Source of the DNA: an uncultured Clostridia bacterium
GTDB lineage: Bacteria > Bacillota > Clostridia > Oscillospirales > Acutalibacteraceae
NCBI GenBank assembly: GCA_937898625.1
Contig: CALEJF010000030.1
Location: 62,001 to 126,000, forward strand
DNA: 64,000 nt
Reading direction: 5' to 3'
The notes below the pieces were generated by a model, which did not search any database, had not been told where the DNA came from, and was given only the letters and a program-made list of their open reading frames with translations. A program made the translations under genes and the position numbers. This document shows positions 15,663 through 24,232 of the stretch, in pieces; the first letter of the stretch is position 1; each line of letters begins with the position of its first letter.

Positions 15663-17333
15663 TTAAACTACCTCGCTTTCAGTTTCTTCATTTTCAATAG
15701 AACGAAGTCTTTCTTGAAGTTCTGCAACACACATATCGTGCTTTTCTCTTGTAAGGTCATAGAAGAAGAAAGGAACCACCATAAGGACAGTACTGATAAT
15801 TGTAGCCCAAGTGTAGATGTTAAATACGCTGTTAAGAATTGCCTGGTCGAAAAGAACGTCCCAGTCAGATGTGAATCCTGCTTTTGCTAAAAGACCGGGA
15901 ATAATAAATCCAAGAACAACGTTGATTGGGTTCAAGAACCAGCTGAACACACCTGCCATAGAGTCGGCACGTTCGCCGTATTTCCATTGGTGATAGTCCT
16001 GAATGTCTGCACCAAGACCAACGTTGATACCGTCAACAACAGGTTGGAATGTGTTACGAAGGAACATAGCACCGATAAACACATAAACGTTTTCGATTCT
16101 TACGGCAAACAACATGAGGAAAACCGTAAGAAGTGCAATACCACGGAAAGTGATAAGGATATTTCTTTTCTGGAATTTCTTAGTAAGAATAGGACAAAGG
16201 ATATTACCAAATGTCATACCTACAACAACAACGTTTGCAGCAACACCATAAAGGGCTTCCATTCGGAGAGAGTAAATGAACCAGAATTGAAGAAGGCTAC
16301 CAACCATTGCTGACCATTGACCTAAAATAGTGGAGATGTTTGTAATCCAGAAATACTTGTTTTTAAGAACGTTTTTAGCACCGTTAAAGAATGTGACTTT
16401 TTTACGCTTGTCACCTGATGCTTCAATAACACGTTCGTGACAATGAACTGCCGCGAGAGAAACAAAAACACCGATAAATCCGAAAATAGGAACAAAAATT
16501 TTGTAGGTGTTTATGTTTAAGTATCCGCCCGTTGACTGAATAAGCATCGGGAAGAAAAGACCGATAATTGATGGGAAAAGACCTGTAATAATAGGAACAA
16601 TTGAGTGAAGTCTTTGTCTTTCCTGTGAGTTAGGAGTCATAAAGGTGACAAGTCCGTTGACACCAACATAAGAATTATAGAAGAAGTTCATAATTGTAAA
16701 TGCACCATGAAGAATAACAAGCTTATAAACACTTGGAAGGTGCTGAATTGGTAAAAACGGAATAATTGACATCACAATTGCAGCAGGAATACCACAAAGA
16801 AGAATAAAGGGCTTAAGTCGTCCGTATTTTGCACAGAACTTTTTACGGATTCCCCATGTTATGTAATTTGTGATACCGCTTAAGAATAGAATATTGCCAA
16901 CAATCTGGGGAGTACCCAACATAAAATCAAAGGCATCTATAGGTATAAAGTAGCATCCAAGACCGACAACCATTTCACCTAAATAACAAATATGTGCGAA
17001 TTTTCTCATTTTTGGAGAAAGTTCACCGTGGTTTTCATAGATAAGAACACCGATAGGGTTCATAAACATGAGAACATAACCTACGATAGTACTTATAAGG
17101 TTAACAAGTTGGAACTGTATATTACTGAGCCCCATAATTGAACCGCAGAAATATGATGCCGAGAAAGATAACATTCCCGATGCAGTTAAGAAAATGTAAG
17201 AACCAGCCTGTGTTGCAGTATAGGCAACGAATTCTTTAAGTGAAACATATTCACCCTCATTAGGCTTGTTCCAATGTTCCTTGACATAGGCAGGGGCCTC
17301 TTTGACCTTGCCTATAATTTCAGCCTTTGTCAT
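15663..17333 (-). CDS. GPH-type (MFS_2) sugar transporter
   Basis: Polytopic membrane transporter resembling the glycoside-pentoside-hexuronide cation symporter group. The 556-residue protein has about 12 hydrophobic segments, and the cytoplasmic loop motif KYGRLKPFILL corresponds to the GxRRPF-like loop of that family. The C-terminal tail is charged (LQERLRSIENEETESEVV). I start at ATG 17333 (MTKAEII), which follows GGAAAGGGATG; an ATG six codons earlier overlaps that binding site. With the LRR lipoprotein it forms a two-gene unit opposite the GH43 enzyme, so uptake of released glycosides is plausible. Confidence 0.78.
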   Translation of the reverse strand: MTKAEIIGKVKEAPAYVKEHWNKPNEGEYVSLKEFVAYTATQAGSYIFLTASGMLSFSASYFCGSIMGLSNIQFQLVNLISTIVGYVLMFMNPIGVLIYENHGELSPKMRKFAHICYLGEMVVGLGCYFIPIDAFDFMLGTPQIVGNILFLSGITNYITWGIRKKFCAKYGRLKPFILLCGIPAAIVMSIIPFLPIQHLPSVYKLVILHGAFTIMNFFYNSYVGVNGLVTFMTPNSQERQRLHSIVPIITGLFPSIIGLFFPMLIQSTGGYLNINTYKIFVPIFGFIGVFVSLAAVHCHERVIEASGDKRKKVTFFNGAKNVLKNKYFWITNISTILGQWSAMVGSLLQFWFIYSLRMEALYGVAANVVVVGMTFGNILCPILTKKFQKRNILITFRGIALLTVFLMLFAVRIENVYVFIGAMFLRNTFQPVVDGINVGLGADIQDYHQWKYGERADSMAGVFSWFLNPINVVLGFIIPGLLAKAGFTSDWDVLFDQAILNSVFNIYTWATIISTVLMVVPFFFYDLTREKHDMCVAELQERLRSIENEETESEVV

Positions 17334-17494
17334 TAAATCATCCCTTTCCAAAACATATCGCTTTATTATACAATAAAAAGCATATAAAATAAAGGGACAA
17401 ACCCCATAAAAATCTTTTTTGTGAGATTTGCCGTAAGTTCAGGCGAATGTATATGCAAATTGTCTAAACAAAAAGTATGTAATAGGAAATTTTA

Positions 17495-17552
17495 ATTCCC
17501 ACTAAATTTATATGAATTAACTCTTGAATTCCTACTAAATTTGTAGTATATT
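17495..17552 (+). promoter_or_regulatory. Autoregulated promoter with two Rrf2-type operator repeats
   Basis: Two near-identical 16-mers, ATTCCCACTAAATTTA (17495-17510) and ATTCCTACTAAATTTG (17528-17543), lie 33 bases apart. The second overlaps the promoter TTGAAT (17525-17530), a 16-base spacer, TATATT (17547-17552), and continues into TAGT, giving the dyad ACTAAATTTGTAGT. Rrf2/IscR regulators commonly repress their own operons from such sites. Binding is inferred. Confidence 0.6.
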
Positions 17553-17594
17553 ATTTCAGTAAATGAAATAATACTCCAAAAGGGTGTAGATACA

Positions 17595-18029
17595 ATGAAA
17601 ATCTCAACAAAAGGCAGATATGCACTTCGTCTTATGACAGACCTTGCAATTCATAAGGAAGATGGATATATCTCAATAAAAACTGTTTCGCAAAGACAGA
17701 ATATAAGCGAAAAATACCTTGAACAGATTATTAAAATGCTTGCAAAAGAAAATTTTGTTGAAAGTATCCGTGGTGCTCAGGGCGGTTATCGACTTACTCG
17801 AGAGCCAATTGAATATACAGTAGGTGAAATACTCCGTGTAACAGAGGGTAGCCTTGCTCCCGTTGCTTGTCTTGCAACTGACGAAAACACTTGCGAGAAC
17901 TGTATGGACTGCGTAACCCTTGAAATCTGGCAATGTGTCCTCAATGCAGTTAATGAGGTTGTTGACTCCATAACCTTGCAGTATCTCGTTGACAAACAGA
18001 AAGAAAAGGGGAATTGCGGATGTTGTTAA
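17595..18029 (+). CDS. iscR: Rrf2 family Fe-S/cysteine-responsive regulator (IscR-like)
   Basis: A winged-helix transcription regulator of 144 residues. It starts with the signature MKISTKGRYALRLM, continues with the recognition region QNISEKYLEQIIKML and the wing RGAQGGYRL, and carries cysteines C92, C100, C103 and C106 in the usual Fe-S segment, plus C114 and a C-terminal CGCC. The cysteine-rich segment favours an Fe-S-binding IscR type over cysteine-sensing CymR, though Clostridia mix these roles. It opens an operon that includes cysteine desulfurase and IscU, and duplicated operator-like repeats overlap its promoter, so repression of Fe-S/sulfur genes is the likely role. Confidence 0.87.
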   Translation: MKISTKGRYALRLMTDLAIHKEDGYISIKTVSQRQNISEKYLEQIIKMLAKENFVESIRGAQGGYRLTREPIEYTVGEILRVTEGSLAPVACLATDENTCENCMDCVTLEIWQCVLNAVNEVVDSITLQYLVDKQKEKGNCGCC

Positions 18030-20374
18030 ACAGATTCGGTAAAGAATTACTTTTCTTTGACGGTGGAATGGGCACAGAGTTGCAAAAGAACGGACTCAAA
18101 AAAGGTGAGTTGCCCGAACTTCTTAACATCCATTCACCTGAAATTGTGAAAAAAGTTCATAAATCATACTTGGATGCAGGTTGCGATATTATCACAACTA
18201 ACACATTCGGTGCAAATTCACTTAAATTTCAGAATGTGGAAGAAATCATCACAAATGCAGTAAATATCGTTAAAGATGCCATTTGTGAAAGTGGCAAAAA
18301 GGCATATATAGCACTTGATGTTGGACCTTTGGGTAAGCTTTTAGCACCTTATGGTGATTTACCCTTTGAAGATGCTTACAACCTTTTCAAAGAGCAAGTT
18401 GTAGCGGGTGAAAAAGCAGGTGCCGACCTTGTGCTTATTGAAACAATGGGCGATTTGTACGAGATTAAAGCTGCAGTTTTGGCTGCAAAAGAAAACTCAA
18501 ATTTACCCATATTCGTTTCAATGATTTTTGATAAAAAAGGTACACTTTTAACCGGTGCAGATGTAAAAACTGCTATTGTAACACTTGAAGGATTGGGTGT
18601 TGACGGAATCGGACTTAACTGTGGATTAGGCCCTGACCAGATGCTTGTTTTGTTAAAAGAAATGACAGAGTATTCAAGCACACCGATTTTTATTCAGCCC
18701 AATGCAGGACTACCCGTGTCCGTAAATGGTGAAACAGTTTACAATGTAACACCGGAAGAATTTGCAGAAAAGCAATTTAAAATTCTAAAAAATGGTGCTT
18801 GTGCTCTGGGTGGTTGCTGTGGCACAAATCCAATGCATATAAAGGCTATGATTGACCTTTGCAAAGGCAGAGAAATTGAGCAAATAGCAAAGAAGAATTA
18901 CACAGCAGTTTCTTCTTATTCAAAGTCAGTTTTCTTTGAGAGTAAGCCAATTATCGTTGGTGAAAGAATAAATCCAACGGGTAAAAAGCTCCTTAAAGAA
19001 GCACTTCGCAACAATGATATGGACTATATTTTCCGTGAGGGTGTAGGTCAGGTTGATTTGGGTGCGGATATTCTTGATGTGAATGTTGGACTTCCCGAAA
19101 TCGACGAATGTGAAATGATGACAAATGCTGTTCAGGGGTTACAAAGTATTTTAAATACCCCTTTGCAGATTGACACATCCGACCCTCGTGTCATGGAAAA
19201 GGCACTTCGTATCTATAATGGTAAGGCTATGGTCAACTCCGTAAATGGTAAAGAAGAATCAATGAATTCTGTTTTCCCACTTGTGAAAAAATATGGTGGT
19301 GTTGTGGTCTGCTTAACCCTTGACGAAAACGGAATCCCCGAAACAGTAGAGGGTAGAATTGCCATCGCAGAAAAAATTATAAATAGGGCAAAAGAGTTTG
19401 GAATAGAAAAGAAAGACCTTGTTTTTGACCCCCTTTGTATGAGTGTCAGCACAAATAAAGAAAGTGCAAAAATCACTCTCCAATGTGTTGAAAAACTTAC
19501 AAATGACTTGGGCGTCAAAACAATTTTAGGTGTTTCAAATGTGTCTTTCGGACTTCCTAACAGAGAACTCATTAACTCAACCTTCTTTTCACTTGCCTTA
19601 CAAAAAGGACTTAGTTCAGGCATCGTAAACCCCAAAAGTGAAATGATGATGAACACATACTACTCCTTTAATGCCCTGAATGGGATTGACGAAAACTTTG
19701 AGGACTATATCGCAAATGCAACGGATGTTAAAGCAGAAATCAAAACAGATGTTGTCGATTTGAAAACTGCGGTTATAAAAGGTCTTAAAGAAAAAGCAAA
19801 GCAGGAAACTGAAAAAGAACTTCTTACCAAATCGCCACTTGAAATTATTGACAATATTTTAATCCCTGCGCTTAATGTGGTAGGCGAGGGTTTTGAAAAT
19901 AACAAAATCTTCCTGCCCGGACTTTTAATGAGTGCCGAAACAGCAGGCGTGAGCTTTGATGTTCTAAAAAAAGAGATGGAGAAAAACGGCTTACAAAACG
20001 AAAAAAAGGGTAAGATAATTATGGCAACCGTTGAAGGTGACATTCACGATATTGGTAAAAATATTGTGAAAGTACTTCTTGAAAACTATGGCTTTGATGT
20101 TATCGACCTCGGCAAGGATGTTAAGCCTGAAATTATTGTGGAAACTGCCATTCGTGAGAATGTAAGATTCGTGGGACTTTCTGCACTTATGACAACAACC
20201 GTGCCGTCAATGGAAAAAACAATCAAACTGCTTCGTGAAAAAGATAAAAATATTTCAGTTATGGTTGGTGGTGCAGTTTTAACAGAGGAATATGCAGAAA
20301 TGATAGGTGCTGACTTTTACGCAAAAGATGCAATGACAACTGTAAGAATTGCTGAAAAATTCTTTGCAGAATAG
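18020..20374 (+). CDS. metH: MetH-type cobalamin methyltransferase without reactivation domain
   Basis: Transfers methyl from methyl-THF via cobalamin to homocysteine, giving methionine. In order: homocysteine-binding barrel (FDGGMGTELQKNG at the start, zinc cysteines in GLNCGLG and GGCCGT near 265), pterin-binding barrel (VGERINPTGKK near 318, then DVNVGLPEID), helical cap, and a B12-binding domain with the cobalt-coordinating DIHDIGKN near 674. The 785-codon length stops after the B12 domain, so the SAM-binding activation domain of full-size MetH is missing, as in many Firmicutes. ATG 18020 overlaps the regulator's stop by 10 bases; an upstream TTG at 18014 is less likely. The overlap with an Rrf2 gene ties it to sulfur or Fe-S control. 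Confidence 0.88.
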   Translation: MLLNRFGKELLFFDGGMGTELQKNGLKKGELPELLNIHSPEIVKKVHKSYLDAGCDIITTNTFGANSLKFQNVEEIITNAVNIVKDAICESGKKAYIALDVGPLGKLLAPYGDLPFEDAYNLFKEQVVAGEKAGADLVLIETMGDLYEIKAAVLAAKENSNLPIFVSMIFDKKGTLLTGADVKTAIVTLEGLGVDGIGLNCGLGPDQMLVLLKEMTEYSSTPIFIQPNAGLPVSVNGETVYNVTPEEFAEKQFKILKNGACALGGCCGTNPMHIKAMIDLCKGREIEQIAKKNYTAVSSYSKSVFFESKPIIVGERINPTGKKLLKEALRNNDMDYIFREGVGQVDLGADILDVNVGLPEIDECEMMTNAVQGLQSILNTPLQIDTSDPRVMEKALRIYNGKAMVNSVNGKEESMNSVFPLVKKYGGVVVCLTLDENGIPETVEGRIAIAEKIINRAKEFGIEKKDLVFDPLCMSVSTNKESAKITLQCVEKLTNDLGVKTILGVSNVSFGLPNRELINSTFFSLALQKGLSSGIVNPKSEMMMNTYYSFNALNGIDENFEDYIANATDVKAEIKTDVVDLKTAVIKGLKEKAKQETEKELLTKSPLEIIDNILIPALNVVGEGFENNKIFLPGLLMSAETAGVSFDVLKKEMEKNGLQNEKKGKIIMATVEGDIHDIGKNIVKVLLENYGFDVIDLGKDVKPEIIVETAIRENVRFVGLSALMTTTVPSMEKTIKLLREKDKNISVMVGGAVLTEEYAEMIGADFYAKDAMTTVRIAEKFFAE

Positions 20375-20396
20375 TGCTATTTGTACATTGTTATAA

Positions 20397-20426
20397 TTGA
20401 CAAAATATTACAGTATGTAGTATCAT
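20397..20426 (+). promoter_or_regulatory. Internal promoter of nifS with a possible shared operator word
   Basis: TTGACA (20397-20402), an 18-base spacer and TATCAT (20421-20426). The stretch ATGTAGTATCAT resembles TTGTAGTATATT at the Rrf2 promoter (17541-17552), suggesting the same regulator may act here. Confidence 0.55.
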
Positions 20427-20487
20427 ATAAATGAATTCACAGTAATTCACTATGAATTGTAATTTTCTTATGAAAAGAGATGTATAT

Positions 20488-21666
20488 ATGAAAGTTTATG
20501 CAGATAATGCTGCAACAACAAAAATATCAAAAACGGCTCTTAATGCAATGATGCCGTGCTTTGAGGAGATATATGGAAACCCATCAAGTTTGCACTCAGT
20601 GGGACAAGATGCTTTCCATGCAGTAAGGGATGCTCGTAATTTGATTGCTGAATGTATCAACGCAGACCCTAACGATGTATATTTTTCATCGGGCGGTAGC
20701 GAGAGCGATAACTGGGCAATCAAAGGCGCAGCACATTTAATGGCAAAAAAAGGCAAGAAACATATCATCAGTTCAAAGTTTGAACACCACGCAGTCCTTC
20801 ATACTCTTAATGTTCTCGAAAAAGAGGGCTTTGAGATTACCTTGCTTGATGTATATGAAAATGGCCTTGTGCGTGTTGAAGATGTAAAGAATGCAATTAA
20901 AGATGATACTGCCCTTGTAACAATTATGTTTGCAAACAACGAAATTGGTACAGTTCAACCAATCCGTGAAATCGGTGCAGTTTGCCGTGAAAAAGGTGTT
21001 CTTTTCCACACAGATGCTGTTCAGGCAGTAGGTCATATCCCTGTTGATGTAAAAGCAGACAACATTGATATGATGTCCTTTTCAGGTCACAAATTCCATG
21101 GACCAAAGGGCGTTGGTGGTCTTTACTGCAAAAAGGGTATAAGACTTCCTAACCTTATTGAGGGTGGCGCGCAGGAGAAAAATCGTCGTGCAGGTACAGA
21201 GAATGTGCCATCAATCGTAGGTATGGCAGCAGCCCTTAAAGATGCTTGTGACAATATGGAAGAAAATACAAAGAAACTTGTAGCCATGAGAGAACAACTC
21301 ATTGAGGGAATTCTTAAAATTGAGCGTAGCCGAATAAACGGTGACCGTGAGCATAGATTACCAGGTAATGTGAGTGCTTGTTTTGAAGGTGTTGAGGGTG
21401 AATCACTTCTTTTATACCTTGATTTAATGGGAATTAGTGCATCATCAGGTTCTGCTTGTACGTCGGGCTCACTTGACCCAAGCCATGTTCTTCTCTCAAT
21501 CGGCTTGCCACACGAAATTGCACACGGTTCACTTCGTTTGAGCCTTTGTGAAGATAATACACCTGAAGAAATGGAATATATCATCGAGCAGTTGCCACCA
21601 ATCATTAACAGACTTCGTGATATGTCACCATTGTGGGAAAAAATACAGAAAGAAGGTAACAACTAA
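20488..21666 (+). CDS. nifS: Cysteine desulfurase (NifS/IscS family)
   Basis: PLP enzyme that removes sulfur from cysteine as a protein persulfide and passes it to IscU and MnmA. The 392-residue protein starts YADNAATTKIS, binds PLP through the lysine in SFSGHKFHGPKG (about residue 201) and carries the active cysteine in SSGSACTSGSLDPSHVL (about 323), within a type I (IscS/NifS) loop. ATG 20488 has AAAAGAGATG upstream; an ATG at 20452 lacks a binding site. It overlaps iscU by one base. Confidence 0.95.
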   Translation: MKVYADNAATTKISKTALNAMMPCFEEIYGNPSSLHSVGQDAFHAVRDARNLIAECINADPNDVYFSSGGSESDNWAIKGAAHLMAKKGKKHIISSKFEHHAVLHTLNVLEKEGFEITLLDVYENGLVRVEDVKNAIKDDTALVTIMFANNEIGTVQPIREIGAVCREKGVLFHTDAVQAVGHIPVDVKADNIDMMSFSGHKFHGPKGVGGLYCKKGIRLPNLIEGGAQEKNRRAGTENVPSIVGMAAALKDACDNMEENTKKLVAMREQLIEGILKIERSRINGDREHRLPGNVSACFEGVEGESLLLYLDLMGISASSGSACTSGSLDPSHVLLSIGLPHEIAHGSLRLSLCEDNTPEEMEYIIEQLPPIINRLRDMSPLWEKIQKEGNN

Positions 21667-22082
21667 TGGAATATTCAGAAAAAGTAATGGAACATTTTGT
21701 GAATCCGCATAATGTTGGTAAATTAGAAGATGCTGACGGAATCGGTGAAGTTGGTAATGCTAAATGTGGGGATATTATGAAAATGTATCTCAAAATCAAT
21801 GACGGCATTATCACAGATGTTAAATTCAATACTTACGGTTGTGCATCTGCAATCGCAACAAGTTCAATCGCAACTGATATGATTAAAGGTCAGCCTTTAA
21901 GTGAGGCACTCAAGCTCACAAATAAGGCAGTTGTAGAAGCTCTTGACGGACTTCCTGCAGTTAAAATTCACTGTTCAGTTCTTGCAGAACAGGCAATCAA
22001 AGCAGCAGTAAAAGACTACTACGACAAGAACGGTATCGAATACAATCCCGCAGACTTCGAATTCGAAGAACATCACCATTAA
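21666..22082 (+). CDS. iscU: Fe-S cluster scaffold protein IscU/NifU
   Basis: A 138-residue scaffold on which [2Fe-2S] and [4Fe-4S] clusters are assembled. The three ligand cysteines are C34 (NAKCGD, with the partner aspartate D36), C59 (YGCASAIA) and C103 (IHCSVLAEQA). The tail FEFEEHHH is histidine-rich. The start overlaps the desulfurase stop (TAATG), indicating translational coupling and equal output of the two partners. Confidence 0.96.
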   Translation: MEYSEKVMEHFVNPHNVGKLEDADGIGEVGNAKCGDIMKMYLKINDGIITDVKFNTYGCASAIATSSIATDMIKGQPLSEALKLTNKAVVEALDGLPAVKIHCSVLAEQAIKAAVKDYYDKNGIEYNPADFEFEEHHH

Positions 22083-22084
22083 AA

Positions 22085-22112
22085 TGTAGGGGCAGGTCTT
22101 CGTGCCTGCCCG
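22085..22112. repeat. Short copy of the TGTAGGGG repeat
   Basis: TGTAGGGGC followed by a GGGCAGG (22090-22096) / CCTGCCC (22105-22111) hairpin, with the same opening as the elements at 13508 and 51488. It sits between iscU and nadA and may act as a weak processing or termination hairpin. Confidence 0.55.
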
Positions 22113-22150
22113 TTCTATCATTTACCGACGCGTTAAAAGGAGCGTTTAAA

Positions 22151-23065
22151 ATGACAGTAAAAGAAATGCAGGAAAAAATCCTGCAACTAAAAAAAGAAAA
22201 AGATATTTGTATTCTCGCTCACAGTTATGTTGCTCGTGAGATTATTGAGGTTGCCGACTTCACAGGGGATAGTTTTCAGTTAAGTGTAGAGGCATCAAAA
22301 ACTGATGCAAAAACTGTAATTATGTGTGGCGTTCGTTTTATGGCAGAAACCGTAAAAATTCTCTCACCTGAAAAAACAGTTTATATCACAAGTCCTGTTG
22401 CAGGCTGCCCAATGGCAGAGCAGATGAGTGTGGAGTATATCGAAGAAATCAAAAAAGAATATCCCGATTATACCGTTGTGGCATATATTAACACAACAGC
22501 AGCACTTAAAACTGTTTGTGATGTGTGTGTAACATCTGCATCAGCGGTCAGTGTTGTCAGCAAACTCCCTAACGATAAAATTCTCTTTATTCCTGACTGT
22601 AATTTAGGAGATTTCGTTGCAAAGCAACTTCCCGAAAAGACATTTAAATTTGTAAATGGTGGTTGCCCAATTCACGGTCAGATAACCAAAGAAGATGTTA
22701 AAAAAGCAAGAGAGTATTATCCCGATTCACTTTTACTTGTTCATCCTGAATGTAAACCTGAGGTTGTGGCAGAAGCAGATTATGTTGGCTCAACAACAGG
22801 TATTATGAAATTTGCGAAAGAAAGTGACCACAAGAATTTCATTATCGGAACAGAAATCAGTATTGCAGAATCTTTGCAGTATGAGTGTCCTGACAAGAAT
22901 TTCTTTGCACTTTCACCAAAACTCATTTGTCCTGATATGAAGGCAACAACTCTTGTGGACCTTTATAACACGATTCAGGGTAAGGGTGGCGAAGAAATTA
23001 CTCTCGACAATGAAACAATCGTAAAAGCCAAAAAATGTATTGATAAAATGCTTGAACTTGGGTGA
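22151..23065 (+). CDS. nadA: Quinolinate synthase A
   Basis: A [4Fe-4S] enzyme condensing iminoaspartate with dihydroxyacetone phosphate to quinolinate in NAD synthesis. The 304-residue protein has the repeated NadA folds with cluster ligands C86 (AGCPMAEQ), C171 (GGCPIHGQ) and C259 (ICPDMKATT), plus CGVRFMAETVKILSPEK and HPECKPEV. The start follows AAAAGGAG. Its usual partners nadB and nadC are not in the window, which is unusual. Placement directly after nifS-iscU suggests it was recruited as an Fe-S client. Confidence 0.94.
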   Translation: MTVKEMQEKILQLKKEKDICILAHSYVAREIIEVADFTGDSFQLSVEASKTDAKTVIMCGVRFMAETVKILSPEKTVYITSPVAGCPMAEQMSVEYIEEIKKEYPDYTVVAYINTTAALKTVCDVCVTSASAVSVVSKLPNDKILFIPDCNLGDFVAKQLPEKTFKFVNGGCPIHGQITKEDVKKAREYYPDSLLLVHPECKPEVVAEADYVGSTTGIMKFAKESDHKNFIIGTEISIAESLQYECPDKNFFALSPKLICPDMKATTLVDLYNTIQGKGGEEITLDNETIVKAKKCIDKMLELG

Positions 23066-23070
23066 ATAAA

Positions 23071-24090
23071 ATGAAAGCAGTAATTGCTATGAGTGGCGGA
23101 GTTGATAGCTCCGTCGCTGCTTTACTTATGAAAAATGAAGGCTATACCTGTGTCGGTGCTACAATGCAACTCTATTCCGAGGGGGATTGCAGTGATGCAA
23201 AAGCAGTTGCCGACAAACTTGGTATGCCTTTTTATGTTTACCCATTTAAAGAAGAATTTAAAAAACAGGTTATTGATAAGTTTATTGAGTTTTACGAGAA
23301 TGGCAAAACACCAAACCCTTGTGTTGAGTGTAATCGTACATTAAAATTTGGCGCTATGATGGACAAAATGCAGGAGTTGGATGCCGATTTTGTTGTGACA
23401 GGTCATTATGCTCGTGTGGTTTTTGAAAATGGTGAGTATAAGCTCAAAAAAGCAGTTGACGAAAGCAAGGACCAAAGTTATTTTCTCTATATGCTCACAC
23501 AAGAACAACTCAAACACATCAAATTTCCATTGGGTGAATACACAAAGACTCAAATTCGTGAAATCGCCGAAGAAAATGACCTTATAACTGCTCGTAAAAA
23601 AGATAGTCAGGATATTTGCTTTGTCCCTGACGGTGATTATGTAAGTTTTATCAAAGGATATAACGGAAAAGAGTATGCAAAAGGATTTTTTATGCACAAG
23701 GATGGCTTTTCTTTTGGTGAACATAAGGGTATTGTGAATTACACAATAGGTCAGCGTAAAGGACTCGGAATTGCTTATAAAAAACCACTTTATGTGCTTA
23801 ATATTGACCCCCAGACAAACAATGTTGTTTTAGGGGATAATGAGGACTTGTTCACAGACGAGGTAAGTGCCAAAAATGTGAACATAATCAGCGAGAAAAC
23901 ACTTACAGAGCCAATCCGTGTACTTGCTCGTGTTCGTTATCGTCATAAAGAACAACCTGCAACTGCTTGGCAGACAGAAGACGGAATTTTGCATGTGAAA
24001 TTCGACGAGCCACAACGAGCAATTACCAAAGGTCAGTCGTTAGTTATTTTTGATGGTGATACTGTCCTCGGTGGCGGAGAGATTATTTAA
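23071..24090 (+). CDS. mnmA: tRNA-specific 2-thiouridylase MnmA
   Basis: Adds sulfur to U34 of Lys, Glu and Gln tRNAs, taking persulfide sulfur that starts at the cysteine desulfurase. The PP-loop ATP site is SGGVDSS (8-14), and the catalytic cysteine pair is C87 (NPCVECNRT) and C183 (DSQDICFVP). The 339-residue length is normal. ATG 23071 follows GGGTGA; a GTG at 23062 overlaps the nadA stop and is a less likely start. Sharing an operon with nifS fits its sulfur supply. Confidence 0.95.
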   Translation: MKAVIAMSGGVDSSVAALLMKNEGYTCVGATMQLYSEGDCSDAKAVADKLGMPFYVYPFKEEFKKQVIDKFIEFYENGKTPNPCVECNRTLKFGAMMDKMQELDADFVVTGHYARVVFENGEYKLKKAVDESKDQSYFLYMLTQEQLKHIKFPLGEYTKTQIREIAEENDLITARKKDSQDICFVPDGDYVSFIKGYNGKEYAKGFFMHKDGFSFGEHKGIVNYTIGQRKGLGIAYKKPLYVLNIDPQTNNVVLGDNEDLFTDEVSAKNVNIISEKTLTEPIRVLARVRYRHKEQPATAWQTEDGILHVKFDEPQRAITKGQSLVIFDGDTVLGGGEII

Positions 24091-24130
24091 AATTGATTCT
24101 TTTTCCGCAATACTGCGTGTCTATCGGCTC
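24091..24130 (+). repeat. Post-stop dispersed repeat, copy A
   Basis: The 40 bases right after the mnmA stop (containing ATTCTTTTTCCGCAATAC and TGTCTATCGGCTC) closely match the bases right after the fhs stop at 37563-37600. The copies differ by a few substitutions and small indels. Both close an operon just before a terminator. Confidence 0.6.
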
Positions 24131-24202
24131 GTAGTATACCTGATACAGCTTCGCCTTTGACACATTGTCTTGCAAAAAAATAATTCAATTTTGTGTAATA
24201 GT

Positions 24203-24232
24203 AAGGGACGATGCGAGCATCGTCCCTTTTCT
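24203..24232. terminator. Bidirectional terminator between mnmA and the SDR gene
   Basis: Stem AAGGGACGATG (24203-24213) / CATCGTCCCTT (24218-24228), followed by TTTT on the plus strand. The stop of the opposing SDR gene follows immediately. Confidence 0.85.

Noticed and set aside
15399..15890. Open frame on the plus strand opposite the LRR lipoprotein and transporter
   Set aside because: It lies antisense to two well-supported genes, lacks a ribosome binding site and has no recognisable domain.
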